This document shows, piece by piece, positions 30,943-47,052 of a DNA stretch of 64,000 nt; position 1 is the stretch's first letter, and each line of letters begins with the position of its first letter. The notes beneath the pieces were generated by a model. The model did not search any database, was not told the origin of the DNA, and saw only the letters and a list, made by a program, of their open reading frames with translations. The position numbers and the translations under genes were made by a program. The stretch is from Oidiodendron maius Zn (Eukaryota > Ascomycota > Leotiomycetes > Myxotrichaceae): NCBI GenBank assembly GCA_000827325.1, contig KN832876.1, forward strand, positions 806,001 through 870,000, given 5' to 3'.

Positions 30943-32144
30943 CGTGTGCAGTGCGAATTTGGATATGCCAGAGAGACACGGATTGATTGAGAGGCGAGAA
31001 AGAACCCTTTTATGTAGGAGACGTCCGTGCAGATAAGTACTAATCTAAATGTATATAAAACAGCAGGAGGTCTTTGATGATCGGTGGCACGGCTTGTACG
31101 CAGATGACGAGTGTCAACTTTAACCAATCTGAGGTTGCTCCTCGTTTGACCCTCGGTGCCGCATTCCCTCAGATCCTAGCGGGGCAAGTCGATCATGCTC
31201 TCTCTGTGGCAAGATGCGCAACAGGAAGCCCCAGGGCTCATCTAGAGCGAGAACTGTGGGGTCCTATTAGTTTAGAGGGTTGGAAGTCTACCGGGGGAGT
31301 CTGGATGCCGTCTTTTTTTGGATGGCCCCATCTCGGCCGCGCAAACCAATCTTCTTCTGGAAATTCCTCCTCGTAACTGCGCCGTGCAGATCGCCTCGCT
31401 TTAGGAATCAAAACAAATCTGTTTCGTTATGCGCTGTAATCGCCATACATTCTACCTTAATATAGTCCGCAGCAAGCAAATATTTACCCCCTTCCATCTT
31501 GAACAGTTATCAAGTACAAAAGGTAATTATATGTATATCCAGTACCAAGAACCGGAGAACTTCCTCCCAGGCGTGAACGTTGAAGAGATTCTCATAGAAA
31601 TATAGAAATACATATATTATGCGCAGATACTAGCTCTATGAGGGGATTTATAAACTAGGTGAACAAATGAGTCGGACTCTTGGGAAGCAGCATAAGGAAT
31701 TGGGCATGGCAGTGATTGGTGTGTTCTGGGTGTACTCCAAGCATTGCCTCAAAGCGCACGGTCATCGTTGAACTAGTCATTACATCGAGATGGGCGGGAA
31801 TAAATTACCGTCTTATAGGCTGGGGTTATTATCTCCACAGTCCCAGCAAAATTCAGAACTCAGATTATGGTAAATTAATGGATCAATTGAATTGCAGATC
31901 ACGATTGCTAGACAATATATATAAATTCTCAAGCAATATAAACTCAACCCAGGAGTGCCCAGTGGCACGTTCCGCTCATTAAATTGGTCCTGTAACACCC
32001 GTCCCTTCCTTTCTTTGACGCAATCCACCCATCAGTCTCTGCCACCATCGGAGCCGAGCGATCTGACCCATCCTATTTGGGACTCAAAATCCACTCCCTT
32101 GAGCAAAGTGCAATCATTTATCGTGCCTTTGCATCATGGTTGAT
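30943..32144. other. Intergenic, no gene seen
   Basis: 1.2 kb between the CYP505 start and the chitinase stop. It should hold the CYP505 promoter. A 100-codon plus-strand frame at 31074 lacks protein-like features. Nothing else is supportable. Confidence 0.5.
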
Positions 32145-33542
<1,398 letters not shown>

Positions 33543-35065
33543 GGTAGAAAACAGGTGAGATGTGTAGAGGGATGAAGGAGCGTGACATTCAGGTCACTAT
33601 TAGAAATAGCTCCCTTGATATAGGACTGGAGTCCGACATCAGGCTTCTTGGATTCAGGGATGCTGGTACTAAGGGCGAATATGATCAACGTTACCTTGAT
33701 TTCCGGATGACCCAACAGCTAGGGTTTATGGCCTGACAGCCGTAAGGGAACAGCATGCGCTGTGTGAGATATGAAAGAATGAAACCCATGATCCAATAAG
33801 CTTGGCAAAATTGTTCGAGCGGGCAACACAGCAAGGACAACACCGCAAACCAATATCTTTCCGGGACAACAGAGGAAGAATGGAAGAGCAACCCGAGATC
33901 TGCCTTGAGCCCTGGTAATGTGGCATTGCGTAACTGCCATAGATAGGCGTTATCCTCTGCGTATGTGCGCAGAGGCCGACGGCGGACTCTTGAGACGCAG
34001 GCGGTACCTGATATGTCGAATAGAGAACCCCTCTAGAATTCATCGGCCGAGCCAATGAGCACATGTTTCCCGGCCGACCGCAACTACCCCGGCGCGTGAC
34101 GCCGGTACTTGGGAACTACTCGTGGAGTGTCATCGTCGTTATGGCGTATGAGCGAGATAGCTAGATATGCTCATATCCGGGCAGATCCCGCCGGGGCTCT
34201 GCCAAGATGTGTGCGCCCTGAGACATTGCAGCAAATGCAGGAAATATAAGACGAGGATGATTGGTCCTGCAAGGCACGACAACAGCGGCTGATTTACGTA
34301 TGAATCACGCAGTAACTCTCCGTCGCCTCTTGGAATGGGGGAGTTGGTGGTCCTCAACCTTCCTGATCCGGGGTTGGAGATCGGACGAGCAGTATCTGTG
34401 CAGCTTTCGTTGCAAAGAGAGATCTGTTGGGCGCCTGTACCCTTCGCCCCTGGACCGACCGGCTGGAGCAACGTTACGAGCGGAATCCCTTGGCGGTGCG
34501 CGGTCTGAAAAGATGATTGAGGGGAAAGAATGGTGTTGTGGCAGATAAGATCCCACGGCGGCAGTCATACCGACGGTCGACAGGGCGCTCCACGTGTGCA
34601 GGGATGCGGCGATCTTGTCTCATGACTCTCTCCACCTCTCTCCCAAGCTGTCCAGGAACATCTAGGGGGAAGGTGGAAGTTGGCGGGCGAGGCCGTACCG
34701 TACGGAACCCAGAATAGCGGACGTGGTGCAGCGTAAGGTGGGTTAATATCACTGATGGGTAGAGGCACAGTGGGAACTCTGTCGCCCCGCCCCGAGCTGT
34801 CCGAGAAAGCGTGTGCTCGCCATTATGTCCGCTTCTACAGCGAGCACAGCAGTGTCCTGCGCTATGCAACGTCGCAGGCCTCTCTGGTGCGGTGATAAGA
34901 AGATCGTGCCGCACTGCTGATGATCGCGAGCTCCCATCAGCCTCTGTACCTCCTCAAGTCTTCCCGCGTGACCCGGTGGCTGTTGTGAGTCTCCCACGTC
35001 CTTACGTCTCGGACGACGGAGCAGCGGGATGGTTTACATTTTTCTATCTGCAAATACTACTGACA
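33543..35065. other. Intergenic, no gene seen
   Basis: 1.5 kb between the chitinase start and the GPI16 stop. Locally GC-rich (34050-34960) with several overlapping open frames on both strands, including a 146-codon minus frame; none looks like protein or carries splice-compatible extensions. The chitinase promoter must lie at its left side. Confidence 0.5.
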
Positions 35066-36918
35066 TCATTCCTGCTTTGCAGTCTTTTTCATGAACCTTC
35101 TAGAGAGCCGACTGGCCACCGCTTGGACCTTCCGTCGGAGCATCCTGATATCCAACTTTTCTGCCTCGTCCGCGCCCACAAATCTTCTCACCAGCAGATT
35201 AAATATACTTCCAAATGCCAACGCCATGACTGTGCTCGTAAGAATGATAACATTATATGGCATGCTGAAATCCGGCGTCGGCAGTGGGAGCAGCAGGCTC
35301 GTCGTTCTGATGCTCACATTCCCAATCGTGATGACCGCAGAGGCAATATCAAAACCTCGATTCGCATCGGGCGGATATTCAGTGTATCGAAGGATGGCTT
35401 TCTCGAATTCGTAGGTCAAGATAACCGTCGAGTTAGCAGGGATGAACATCCGCACCTCCAGCTGGGTGCCGCGCTTTCTGTCGAGAGCCGGACGGTAGTA
35501 CATCTCCTGAATCACATCTTCGGAGTTCCCGTTGATCTTCGCCGTGAGTGTATGCAGATAGAGCTTCATAAACCAGGGCAGGGACTCCATGTACACAAAA
35601 TCGACCGCGCTCGTGGGCGACGGGTTGGTGAGGATAGCTTGAACGCCTCCTCGTTCTTGGCCGTAACCAATGAAGGAACGCTGTGCGTAGAGAAGTGGTT
35701 GTTCCAGGGGTGCCTTCTCCGAGATCTCTTGCCTAGGTAAGATCATCTCGAAGTCACTTTCCGGGGCCAACTCGAAACAACGCATGTAACCTGACTTGTC
35801 TTTATGCTCTTGTGCTCCTTCGGACCAGTAGACCTGCCGAGCATGCGGTACATGGATGCACACTGGATCTATACCGTCGGTGGCCAAAGGACATGTTCCT
35901 TTCATCGCGTGCCCAAATATTTGGGCAAGGCTCCAGTCCTCCTCCTGGGAGGTAGTATCTAGAGGAAAGCAAACGTCGGAAGAATGATACGGCTTTGAGG
36001 TGTCACATTTGAGCTCTTCACTTGGTACAGGTCTTGGAATTGGATTATCTAAAATTATTAGTTGCCTGACAAGCGTCAAATCGAAATAGGAACATACCTC
36101 TGGGACGTTTCGACCTCTGGATATCCAGAACCATATCAATGGTCTGGGTAATCTGAAGTTTGCACTCCTCAGACCCTGGTAAGCAGAGTGGCGTCACGTC
36201 AAGAGACATGCTCTGCCATGATGCATCAAACAACTTATGTCCATCCAAGAGACTCGATATTCCGGCCTTCCCTTTGCATGGCAATAATTTAAGAAAAGGG
36301 GTCAAGTTCTCCGTGCACACAACCTCTCTAGGTAGGGTTCCATGAAGCAGATGTAAGTTAGAAAGCGTTGAATTAGTATGGTATCCAGAAGGCTGAAAAG
36401 ACATCACTGGCTTTGTCGTTCTCGTAGAATCGATGAAATTCAGCGAAGCACAAAAGAGACCAGACAATGCGTTCGTCAACGTCAGCCATCGTCCGTCGGC
36501 GCTGGAGCAAATTAGCATAATATCCATACATCTCAACTCGCACCTACTCCTCATCTGTTTCAGCCTCGACCCAAGCCCACAGCTCTACACCGGTCCCGCC
36601 CTCTCTTCTACCTCCCCACGGTCTGGCTCCCCAACTCTCCGCATCCCACTGGCCCAAGCTAAACCTCAGATGCAACTCTCTCGTATTGGCATGTTGTAGA
36701 ATTTGCCCGAGCGACCGAGGGAAGTATCGAAAGTTCTGCTGCTCGAATGATTCCCAACTTGTGTTGCTCTGGAAATTAAACGAGGCAAGTAACAAGGAGG
36801 GCTGCAGTGGTCGAAGGACAAGTTGTTCGTGGTAGTCGGAAATGGCGTGTACGAGACTGAAGATCGCGACTAGGACGAGCAGTAGGGACCGTAATTGACA
36901 CATGGCAGCCTGCGCCAA
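35066..36918 (-). CDS. GPI16: GPI transamidase subunit Gpi16/PIG-T
   Basis: Minus-strand exons 36918..36548, 36501..36098 and 36048..35066 give 585 residues (Met at 36903 is an alternative start). Joins are ETDE-D-ADGRWLTLTNALSG and KRPR-DNPIPRPVPSEE. A signal peptide (LLLVLVAIFSLVHA) precedes the large lumenal domain, where RYFPRSLGQILQHANTRELH and WDAESWGARPWGG are strongly conserved in the family. A single membrane span lies near the C-terminus (SMPYNVIILTSTVMALAFGS), followed by a basic cytosolic tail. PIG-T stabilises the ER transamidase complex and is disulfide-linked to Gpi8, so it is needed to attach GPI anchors. It is divergent from LUC7 with 180 bp between the starts. Confidence 0.95.
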
Positions 36919-37098
36919 ATATTTAGAGCGAGGACATTGATGATATTGAAGAGGCTGACGTTCTGGACAGGTCGATCAGTCTATACAAATAGGATGTGGT
37001 CTTAGCGCGAGCCTTGCGCGGCTGAAATTTATCTCGTAGCCGCGTCTGCACGACAATCGGAGCAATATCCACCATTTCTCTACCAACAGCACTCTACG

Positions 37099-38070
37099 AT
37101 GGCGGCAGAACAGAGGAAACTGCTAGGTATGCTACCACCTACTTGCGAAATGCTTATGTAGCCAGTTATTTATAACGCGTGGCTATTTACATGGCGGAAG
37201 ATTTCTTCTCAACCAGATCCTCCTGCTAACCTCAATATAGAACAGCTCATGGGCGCAGGCGCATCTTCGCGCTCTGCACAGCTCTCAATCACGGACTCGA
37301 AAATATGCAGATCATTTTTGGTTGGTTCTTGCCCTCACGACCTCTTCACAAATACAAAACAAGATCTTGGCCCTTGCCCGAAGGTGCACTCCGAGCCTCT
37401 TAAAACAGAATATGAGAATGCATCATCCTCCGAGAAAGCGAAATGGGGATTCGAATACGACTATATGAGAGATCTGCAGAAGTATATCGATGAGTGCAAT
37501 CGCCGCATTGACATTGCGCAGAGGAGGCTGGAGAAAACGCCGGATGAGATCCGTCAAACGAACGCACTTTTGAAGCAGATCTCTGATTTATCCAAGAGCG
37601 TCGAGACGGGCTTGTTAGAGATACAGGTCTTAGGAGAGCAGTCGGAAGTTTCAAGAGCCTATGAAGAGTTCTTCCGCATACGACAGGCCATGCAGACCAA
37701 GGGCGATAAGGAAAGGGAGCTGAAAGCTCTGTCGGACACAAGTGGGCCAAGTGGCCACCAGAAGTTGCAGGTGTGCGATGTCTGTGGAGCATACCTGAGC
37801 AGACTGGATAATGATAGGAGATTGGCAGATCATTTCTATGGGAAAATGCATCTCGGGTATGCGCAAATGCGAAGGACGTACGATGCCTTCCCGAAGGAAC
37901 TGAAATCGCGCAGCAGGCCTATTACAGATGATGGGGAAGGGGGCGTACCGGGACGAGGGTACGATGGGGGTTACGGCGACGGGGGCCGGGGCGGATACGG
38001 AGGGCGCAGTGGCGGGCGTGGTGGATTCCGTGGGGGAAGAGGTGGGAGGGGTTTCAGAGGTGGGTGGTAA
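37099..38070 (+). CDS. LUC7: U1 snRNP component Luc7
   Basis: Exons 37099..37126 and 37241..38070 give 285 residues; the 28-base first exon encodes MAAEQRKLL and joins to EQLMGAG in the Luc7 N-terminal motif. The first zinc finger is CCCH-type (KICRSFLVGSCPHDLF ... CPKVHSE), a coiled coil follows (YIDECNRRIDIAQRRLEK), and the second is a C2H2 finger (CDVCGAYLSRLDNDRRLADH, then GKMHLGY). The tail is a Gly/Arg-rich RGG segment. Luc7 belongs to the U1 snRNP and influences weak 5' splice-site choice in the nucleus. Convergent with the beta-galactosidase gene: only 143 bp separate the two stop codons. Confidence 0.95.
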
Positions 38071-38213
38071 GGGATATGCGGTCACGGTCAGTCATCATGG
38101 CGTTTGCATCATGGATTGGGGCGTTATGGCAGATATATTTGGGAAGGAGACTCTTCTGCTTATACTTCCAAAATTAAAACATCTTTTAGAACGATTCATA
38201 TGTTCCTTTCCTT

Positions 38214-41461
<3,248 letters not shown>

Positions 41462-42034
41462 AGAGAACGGCTTACTGTTCGGGAAGCTGAATTGGTCCGT
41501 ACTTCGCTGTGGGCTTTGTTGTGGGCCGATTAAGCGCGACAGCTGGAATCTACTGTGGAATGCTGGTGGTTGTCATGGTGAGAAGTTGAAATAGAAGCGC
41601 AGAAGGTGGCGCGGATGACATTGCAAGGATCTAGTGCGGGGAAGCGCTTTGGACCCAGGTTGAGGTGTTCTGAGGAACTAAAAGGCCGGTATGGTCTCAT
41701 TGAACTCCATGTCTTCCGTCTATTGATGCACAAGTATGTAACTAAGAAAGATAGCTCTAAAGACGTAACCCTTTTATTTACCAATCGCTATTTTCTAAAA
41801 TTCCTACTTCACGTCATTCGCCTTGTGCACCTCTATAATGTGTTTCAACCCACACCCTACACAAAATATGAAAATGTAGGTCATCCTCCTATGAGAGCAA
41901 AACAGAACAAAGCCGTTCCCACGGAAACGGGTGTTCATGAGTTAGGTGGCCTACTTTAGGATCCGATGTTTTGGTGACCAGGATCTGTCGTGAGACATGC
42001 AACTCTGAATCTCTGATGCGTCCAGGCTACTTTA
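41462..42034. other. Intergenic, no gene seen
   Basis: 573 bp between the beta-galactosidase start and the HET gene stop. AT-rich with no supported frame. Confidence 0.5.
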
Positions 42035-44122
42035 TTAATTAAGCGTAAATGATTGTAAGTGACGTATTCCGCTGTTCAATTCTTCGACAGCCATTCCGTA
42101 CATGTATCTATCAACGTATATATCTCCAACGTAAGTGTACTCTTGGCCTTGTCGACGGAGGATGATCGGCGTCGAGCAGCCTAATGGGACCACAATAATG
42201 TCGTCTTTTCTCAAAGCACTAGCTCCCAGACACAACAGACCGGTTGAGCTTATGCAAAATCGCCGCGCAGCCATGGAATCCATGATGCAACTGTACAAAG
42301 TCCTCTCTCGCTGTTCAACAGGTACTGGACTGGGCGCAGCGGCATGGAACTGTAATTGCGGATCTAGTGCTAAAGCTGGAAATATCTCCTGAAGCAAACG
42401 TCCAAACGTATAATAGGTAAATTCCATCCATTCCTGTGGAGACAAACCATGGTCCGACTGACCCAGGGAGAGTGTTCTGCAAAAGGCTTCATGGGCGGCA
42501 AGATTATAACCACTCCTTTGGATGACGCTCAGTCGCCAGGCGAAGAAAGCTGTGACAGCATCATCAATACCAATTTGTGATGAAAGTTCGATACCACTGG
42601 ACCCTATTGTATCGATAAATATTGCGGATATTTCGAGTTGTTTACTTCGATTCAAAAACGTATATTTTGCCTCCGTTTCTCCAGAGGCGCAGAAAGGGCG
42701 GCCCTGGTTAGCCATTGGTCTGGTCTTTGGGCAGTAGGACCAATCTGGTGTCCAGGAGGGTAACTTAAAATTGGAATTATGGTCCGAGTGGTGTATACTA
42801 GAGCGGATAACGTCCAGTCGCTGAGTAGTTGACAGCACATAATCAACTACATTGACGAAGACATGGCCGACTGGAAGATTGTAGTCAACCAAAAGCTCAA
42901 GTCTTTCGTACGCAGAGAGCATGGCTAGAATGCCATATACTTTGTCTCGGGGATCGGTACAAGTTCTGTCCCTGTAGAACAGAAGAGCAGGAAGGAGAGA
43001 CGATGTACTACTCCTCAGAGTGTTTTGGTCTCGAAGCAGTCCAGGGCCATGCATACCAAGCGCAGTCGACCAGCGAGATGTCGACGCAGGTTCCGGAGAG
43101 ATGCCTTCAGCGACGACCTCTTTTTGAGCAGCGTCTAGTTCTGGCCCATATTTCTGGCACAGGCGCGACGCTGCGGCATACAATCCCCAGGGGACTGCGG
43201 AAGATCCACAGTATACAGTGACATCCACTGCATTGGTAACCTCCGGCACCACCCAAAGCCTCGTCCAGTAATCTCTATGAAACAGATTAACCAGAGATTG
43301 GAGATATGGAGTCTGTCGCCTCGAACTGATCATGTCTCTCACCATCCACCCTGTCCCGCCTTCTTTCGCTTCAGCCTCGAGTAACTCGTACATCAGATCT
43401 ATTGCCTCGTGGCTATTTTCTGCATCTGGCCCAAGCCATACCGCCACGCTGTATGCTTTGGCGTAAATATCCGCCATTGACTGAACCTGAACATTGCGCT
43501 CACTGAGATTCTGTTGGTTGATGCACAGCGCATCTGCCCAAATGATAACCGGAAATGATCGCGATCTCAGTCTCTGCAAAGCTCCCCAAAGACTCTCAGT
43601 AACTGGAAACTCGTGTCCGTTGAGGACTATTATCCGCGTCTCTTCGGTATCGCCCCAAGCATATGATATGGCAATATAACTTCGCGGATTTTCCAGCGAG
43701 GTATGGAGTAACTCGCATTCGATTGTCGGGCCCGTTTCCGGCAGAATACGCACCAGGCGGATTTCACTTCCTTGGTGGCCCAGGTCAGCATATCTGAAGG
43801 ACGTCTCGCCCAATTTTCGCTGAATTGGTGGGCTCAAGGGACGATGCCATGCCGAATCATGCAAGGGAGTTGATATTCGTTGAGAAGAGCTATTTGAGGA
43901 GGGGGAGAAGGACTGTGGTGGAGTAAAGCTGGATCTTGGCGGGGTTTGGAGTACTGGGGATTGGACAAGAGGTTGCTGCCGACTGGCACCATAGGAGGGG
44001 ACTGGGAATCTGGGGCTTTGTTCCCGTAGATCCCTAGATGTTTGCGTACGGGAATGTCGAGGTCGCTTAGTGACGTGGGCGTCTTCATCCATATGAGAAC
44101 CAAAGCGATCGCGAAACGGCAT
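42035..44122 (-). CDS. HET-domain protein (heterokaryon incompatibility type)
   Basis: One minus-strand exon encodes 695 residues from Met at 44122 (Met 12 codons upstream is possible but gives a poor leader). The first ~110 residues are disordered and Ser/Pro-rich. The HET domain covers about 130-330, with its three blocks clearly readable: YIAISYAWGD, IIWADALCINQQNLSERNVQ with MADIYAKAYSVAVWLG, and DYWTRLWVVPEV. A long C-terminal region of the usual HET-associated type follows. HET domains share a fold with TIR domains, and several trigger cell death when different nuclei meet; most homologues have no tested role. A partner with a NACHT/STAND architecture is not present nearby. Confidence 0.93.
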   Translation of the reverse strand: MPFRDRFGSHMDEDAHVTKRPRHSRTQTSRDLREQSPRFPVPSYGASRQQPLVQSPVLQTPPRSSFTPPQSFSPSSNSSSQRISTPLHDSAWHRPLSPPIQRKLGETSFRYADLGHQGSEIRLVRILPETGPTIECELLHTSLENPRSYIAISYAWGDTEETRIIVLNGHEFPVTESLWGALQRLRSRSFPVIIWADALCINQQNLSERNVQVQSMADIYAKAYSVAVWLGPDAENSHEAIDLMYELLEAEAKEGGTGWMVRDMISSRRQTPYLQSLVNLFHRDYWTRLWVVPEVTNAVDVTVYCGSSAVPWGLYAAASRLCQKYGPELDAAQKEVVAEGISPEPASTSRWSTALGMHGPGLLRDQNTLRSSTSSLLPALLFYRDRTCTDPRDKVYGILAMLSAYERLELLVDYNLPVGHVFVNVVDYVLSTTQRLDVIRSSIHHSDHNSNFKLPSWTPDWSYCPKTRPMANQGRPFCASGETEAKYTFLNRSKQLEISAIFIDTIGSSGIELSSQIGIDDAVTAFFAWRLSVIQRSGYNLAAHEAFCRTLSLGQSDHGLSPQEWMEFTYYTFGRLLQEIFPALALDPQLQFHAAAPSPVPVEQRERTLYSCIMDSMAARRFCISSTGLLCLGASALRKDDIIVVPLGCSTPIILRRQGQEYTYVGDIYVDRYMYGMAVEELNSGIRHLQSFTLN

Positions 44123-44942
44123 TGTGTACCTCTCAAGCAACAACAAATACGTATGCAAACATGGAAAAACACTTAAGCTTGGTTGCTATTCATGCAAGAT
44201 CACTACCACACTCTCCAAGTTAGAAGATAGAAGTCTTATATATGAGAGTTCTAGGTTGAGTGGCGGCAAACCTTCGTGGTGGTGCCTGACAATGCCCAAC
44301 CAACCACGGAGCCTGATCTGCGAACATATGAGAGCCTAATCCACCCGACGGCTTCCACGACTGGGAAAACGCAGAAGCCGAAGCAGGAGAAGTATTGGGT
44401 CACTTAATACTAAAATTGAAGAGCCTCGCAACTATGCGAGAAGGAAATATTCTATGAAGGCGGTTGGAGGTACAGATAACTGACCCATGGTATGATGTGG
44501 CACTTGCTGGATACTTGAGATTTACTACCATAGCTGCGATACTGCGGAGAGTATGTTAGCTAGGCATGATATTCTACCATGAGTTAAATCAAATGATAGA
44601 CATATCCGATGATGTTGGTCCCCAGACCTCTATTGTCTGGTTCTGGTTCTGGGTCTGAGCGTATTTTGCAAGAAACCAGTGATTATCGGGTTCTGATTTT
44701 TGCCTGAAGTGTAAGGGCAATCTGATTTGCGCTAGGTCTTAAATAAACTAGTAGACAGCCGGATCTTTGTTTCTCCTTTCGGATCATTGTTTCTACTGTT
44801 CCGAGACGCGACGCATCCACTCACGATTCGCGACGGCTAAAGATCGATCAAAGCCCATTGCCATTCCGACCAAATCCCGGAAATTCACCACCGAAGGAGA
44901 CTTATTCCCACTTACCGGCCACCCCCCACGCTTGTCGACATT
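44123..44942. other. Divergent intergenic region
   Basis: 820 bp between the HET gene and the RGG-rich gene, which are head to head. It should hold both promoters. No gene or known element is seen. Confidence 0.5.
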
Positions 44943-46163
44943 ATGGATGAGTTCGCCCAGTCGCGCGGCGACGACGACCTCTTCGCCGATGAATTCGAAC
45001 CCATTCCCGAGCCTGTCGTTCAGCAAGCAGCCAAGTCCGAAGAGGCCGCGAGGGGTATCCCATCTCACAAGAGCCTTGTGCCTCGAAATAATTTTGCCAA
45101 CCCCCCGCCAGGGCCAAGAGGTCGTGGCAATGCCAACGAGAGAGGAAGGAGGCAAAGAGGGCGTGAAGGTATGCCTGGAAGAGGAGAAGGACGAGGCGAA
45201 GCTCGGGGCGAAGCTCGAGGGGGACAAGAAAGGCGCGGTGGTTCGGATCACAGAGGAAAGGGAGCTGGCATAGAAGGTCTAGCTGCCTCACGATATGCAA
45301 CTGAGGCGACCTCTTCTATACCAGAAGCAGGCGAGTCTGAATCACTGCCCCAGCTGCAATTTTCTGTCCCTGCCAGCGGCGACCGAGCCTTACCGTCTAC
45401 CAACCCCGATTCATCGTCAACAGATGTCCCTCCTTCTCTACCAACCGAAGCCCCGGCTGTTACGGCAGCGGCTGAAAAGCCTGCCACAAGAGCCCAAGCA
45501 GTGCGAGGCGATCGTTCTGCTACAGGCGGGCCTGCACATAAGAAGCTTACTGAGGATGAGCTAACGGAGAAGCTCGAGAAGATGAAGATCATAAATGCTC
45601 AAAAGGCTGAACGCTTCAGACTCTCCGAGGCTGACTCTGCCGCATTCGCTCAGAAAGAAAAAGAGTTGGCGCAAAAACGTGCATCGGAGCAGAAAGCCAC
45701 GCGCCATCAAGACATGGAGCGGGCGAAGAATCGGCAGAGGAAGTTACAGGCACAGGGCGGACGGGAGTGGGATAGTGAGAAAGTCGAGAGCGATATTGTC
45801 GATGGCCGAGGTAGGGGACGAAGTAGCGAGTATGTAAGGGGTGGCCATGGGGGCGTTATTAGAGGCGGTCTGGCTGGTTCACGTTATGCTTCTACTTCAC
45901 AGGACGAAGCAATGACAGGACAAAGCTCGAGAAACCGTGGAGGGTTTGAAGGACGTGGCAGAGGGAGCCGAGGTGGCCGAGGCGGGAGAACAGCGGCTGC
46001 AACAGTTCCCACCGCGGAAGACTTCCCTTCGCTACCAACGCCAGCAAAAGCCCCTACAGTATCTCCGCCTGCTGTGGATATCCGATCCCCAGTTGAAAAG
46101 GGGTCGGCAAACTGGGCAGATGAAATGGCAACGCCAGTAGAGACCAAGAATATTACGGTCTGA
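44943..46163 (+). CDS. RGG-rich putative RNA-binding protein
   Basis: A single exon of 406 residues. The N-terminus is acidic (DDDLFADEFEPIPEP), then an Arg/Gly/Glu-rich stretch at 55-110 (GRGEGRGEARGEARGG) and a Thr/Pro/Ala linker. A charged helix at about 200-275 (KKLTEDELTEKLEKMKIINA, AERFRLSEADSAAFAQKEKE) looks coiled coil. The C-terminus has RGG-type repeats (GFEGRGRGSRGGRGGRTAAA) followed by AEDFPSLPTPAKAP. RGG boxes bind RNA and can promote condensates; that is general knowledge. I do not recognise a named orthologue. Start context and codon pattern are normal; the gene is likely real and constitutive. Confidence 0.75.
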   Translation: MDEFAQSRGDDDLFADEFEPIPEPVVQQAAKSEEAARGIPSHKSLVPRNNFANPPPGPRGRGNANERGRRQRGREGMPGRGEGRGEARGEARGGQERRGGSDHRGKGAGIEGLAASRYATEATSSIPEAGESESLPQLQFSVPASGDRALPSTNPDSSSTDVPPSLPTEAPAVTAAAEKPATRAQAVRGDRSATGGPAHKKLTEDELTEKLEKMKIINAQKAERFRLSEADSAAFAQKEKELAQKRASEQKATRHQDMERAKNRQRKLQAQGGREWDSEKVESDIVDGRGRGRSSEYVRGGHGGVIRGGLAGSRYASTSQDEAMTGQSSRNRGGFEGRGRGSRGGRGGRTAAATVPTAEDFPSLPTPAKAPTVSPPAVDIRSPVEKGSANWADEMATPVETKNITV

Positions 46164-47052
46164 ATACTGGCGCCGGAGTAGCCAGCACTGTATTTTTATA
46201 AAGAGCATGGATCATAACCACCATAGTAGTGGAATCATATAAGCGTTGAGTTTCCCACCACAATTCCTCGTCCTCGTTCTTAAGATCTTCAGCCTGTTGT
46301 GAATATATATATATATATATATATTATGCCATGGTGGGGCTGAGAGAGACGTCGGGCCGGAGCAGCCATGTGAACCGGCTCTGACAGCGAATAGACTTGC
46401 AGAGAGGAATTTTTCTCCCTCCTTCCATTTCTACTTCTGTCAGCTCTCTTACCCTCTTTCAACCCTTCGTGTTTTCTCTATCTTCCCAAGCGAAGGCTGT
46501 CTATACTTCTCCCGCCCTCCTTTAATTTGTGCTACATCTGCGTGAACTACTTTAGAGGTTAATATAATTATTATACGAGGTCATTCAGTGCCGGCAGGTA
46601 GTCTTTTCACTTACTACCACCACAGAAGTAATACTAAGAAACTGCCCGGCCTGCGTCTTGTAATATTAGCACCAGTGGCTCGAGCACTCAGGCCCTGAAA
46701 CAGAGCTGGACCAGGGTTAGCAGCGGGACTCCGCAGTTACAAGAGAGAGTATTTGTCCCTTAACATATTTCATTTCACGGCTAGATCATTAATCTGCAAT
46801 CTACAATGTTAAATATTATTAACGGGTTTATTGCTATATACATAAGAAGCAAGGCAGAAGGCTGAACGTGGCATTAAGACCGACTGGAACAACCACTTGT
46901 CTGTTGGTCTCTTTTCGTAATGGTATCGTGGATTTAAACAGTACAATAAAACTACAACGTCTCTAGCAGGCATGCTACAGACCAAGGATTTTCTCCGGGC
47001 AGATCATTTTCCAGCAAAACTAGGCAAACGACTGGATCCGATAACTCTTGAC
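46164..47052. other. Convergent intergenic region
   Basis: 889 bp between the stop codons of the RGG-rich gene and BYE1. It contains an (AT)n microsatellite and AT-rich DNA. No gene seen. Confidence 0.5.
46303..46324. repeat. (AT)11 microsatellite
   Basis: An uninterrupted run of about eleven AT dinucleotides in the 3' flank of the RGG-rich gene. Confidence 0.9.

Noticed and set aside
31074-31376. 100-codon plus-strand frame upstream of CYP505
   Set aside because: No domain, signal or splice extension; it lies in the likely promoter of the CYP505 gene.
34474-34914. 146-codon minus-strand open frame in the GC-rich gap
   Set aside because: Low-complexity Arg/Pro/His content, overlapping equally long frames on the other strand, and no recognisable motif.
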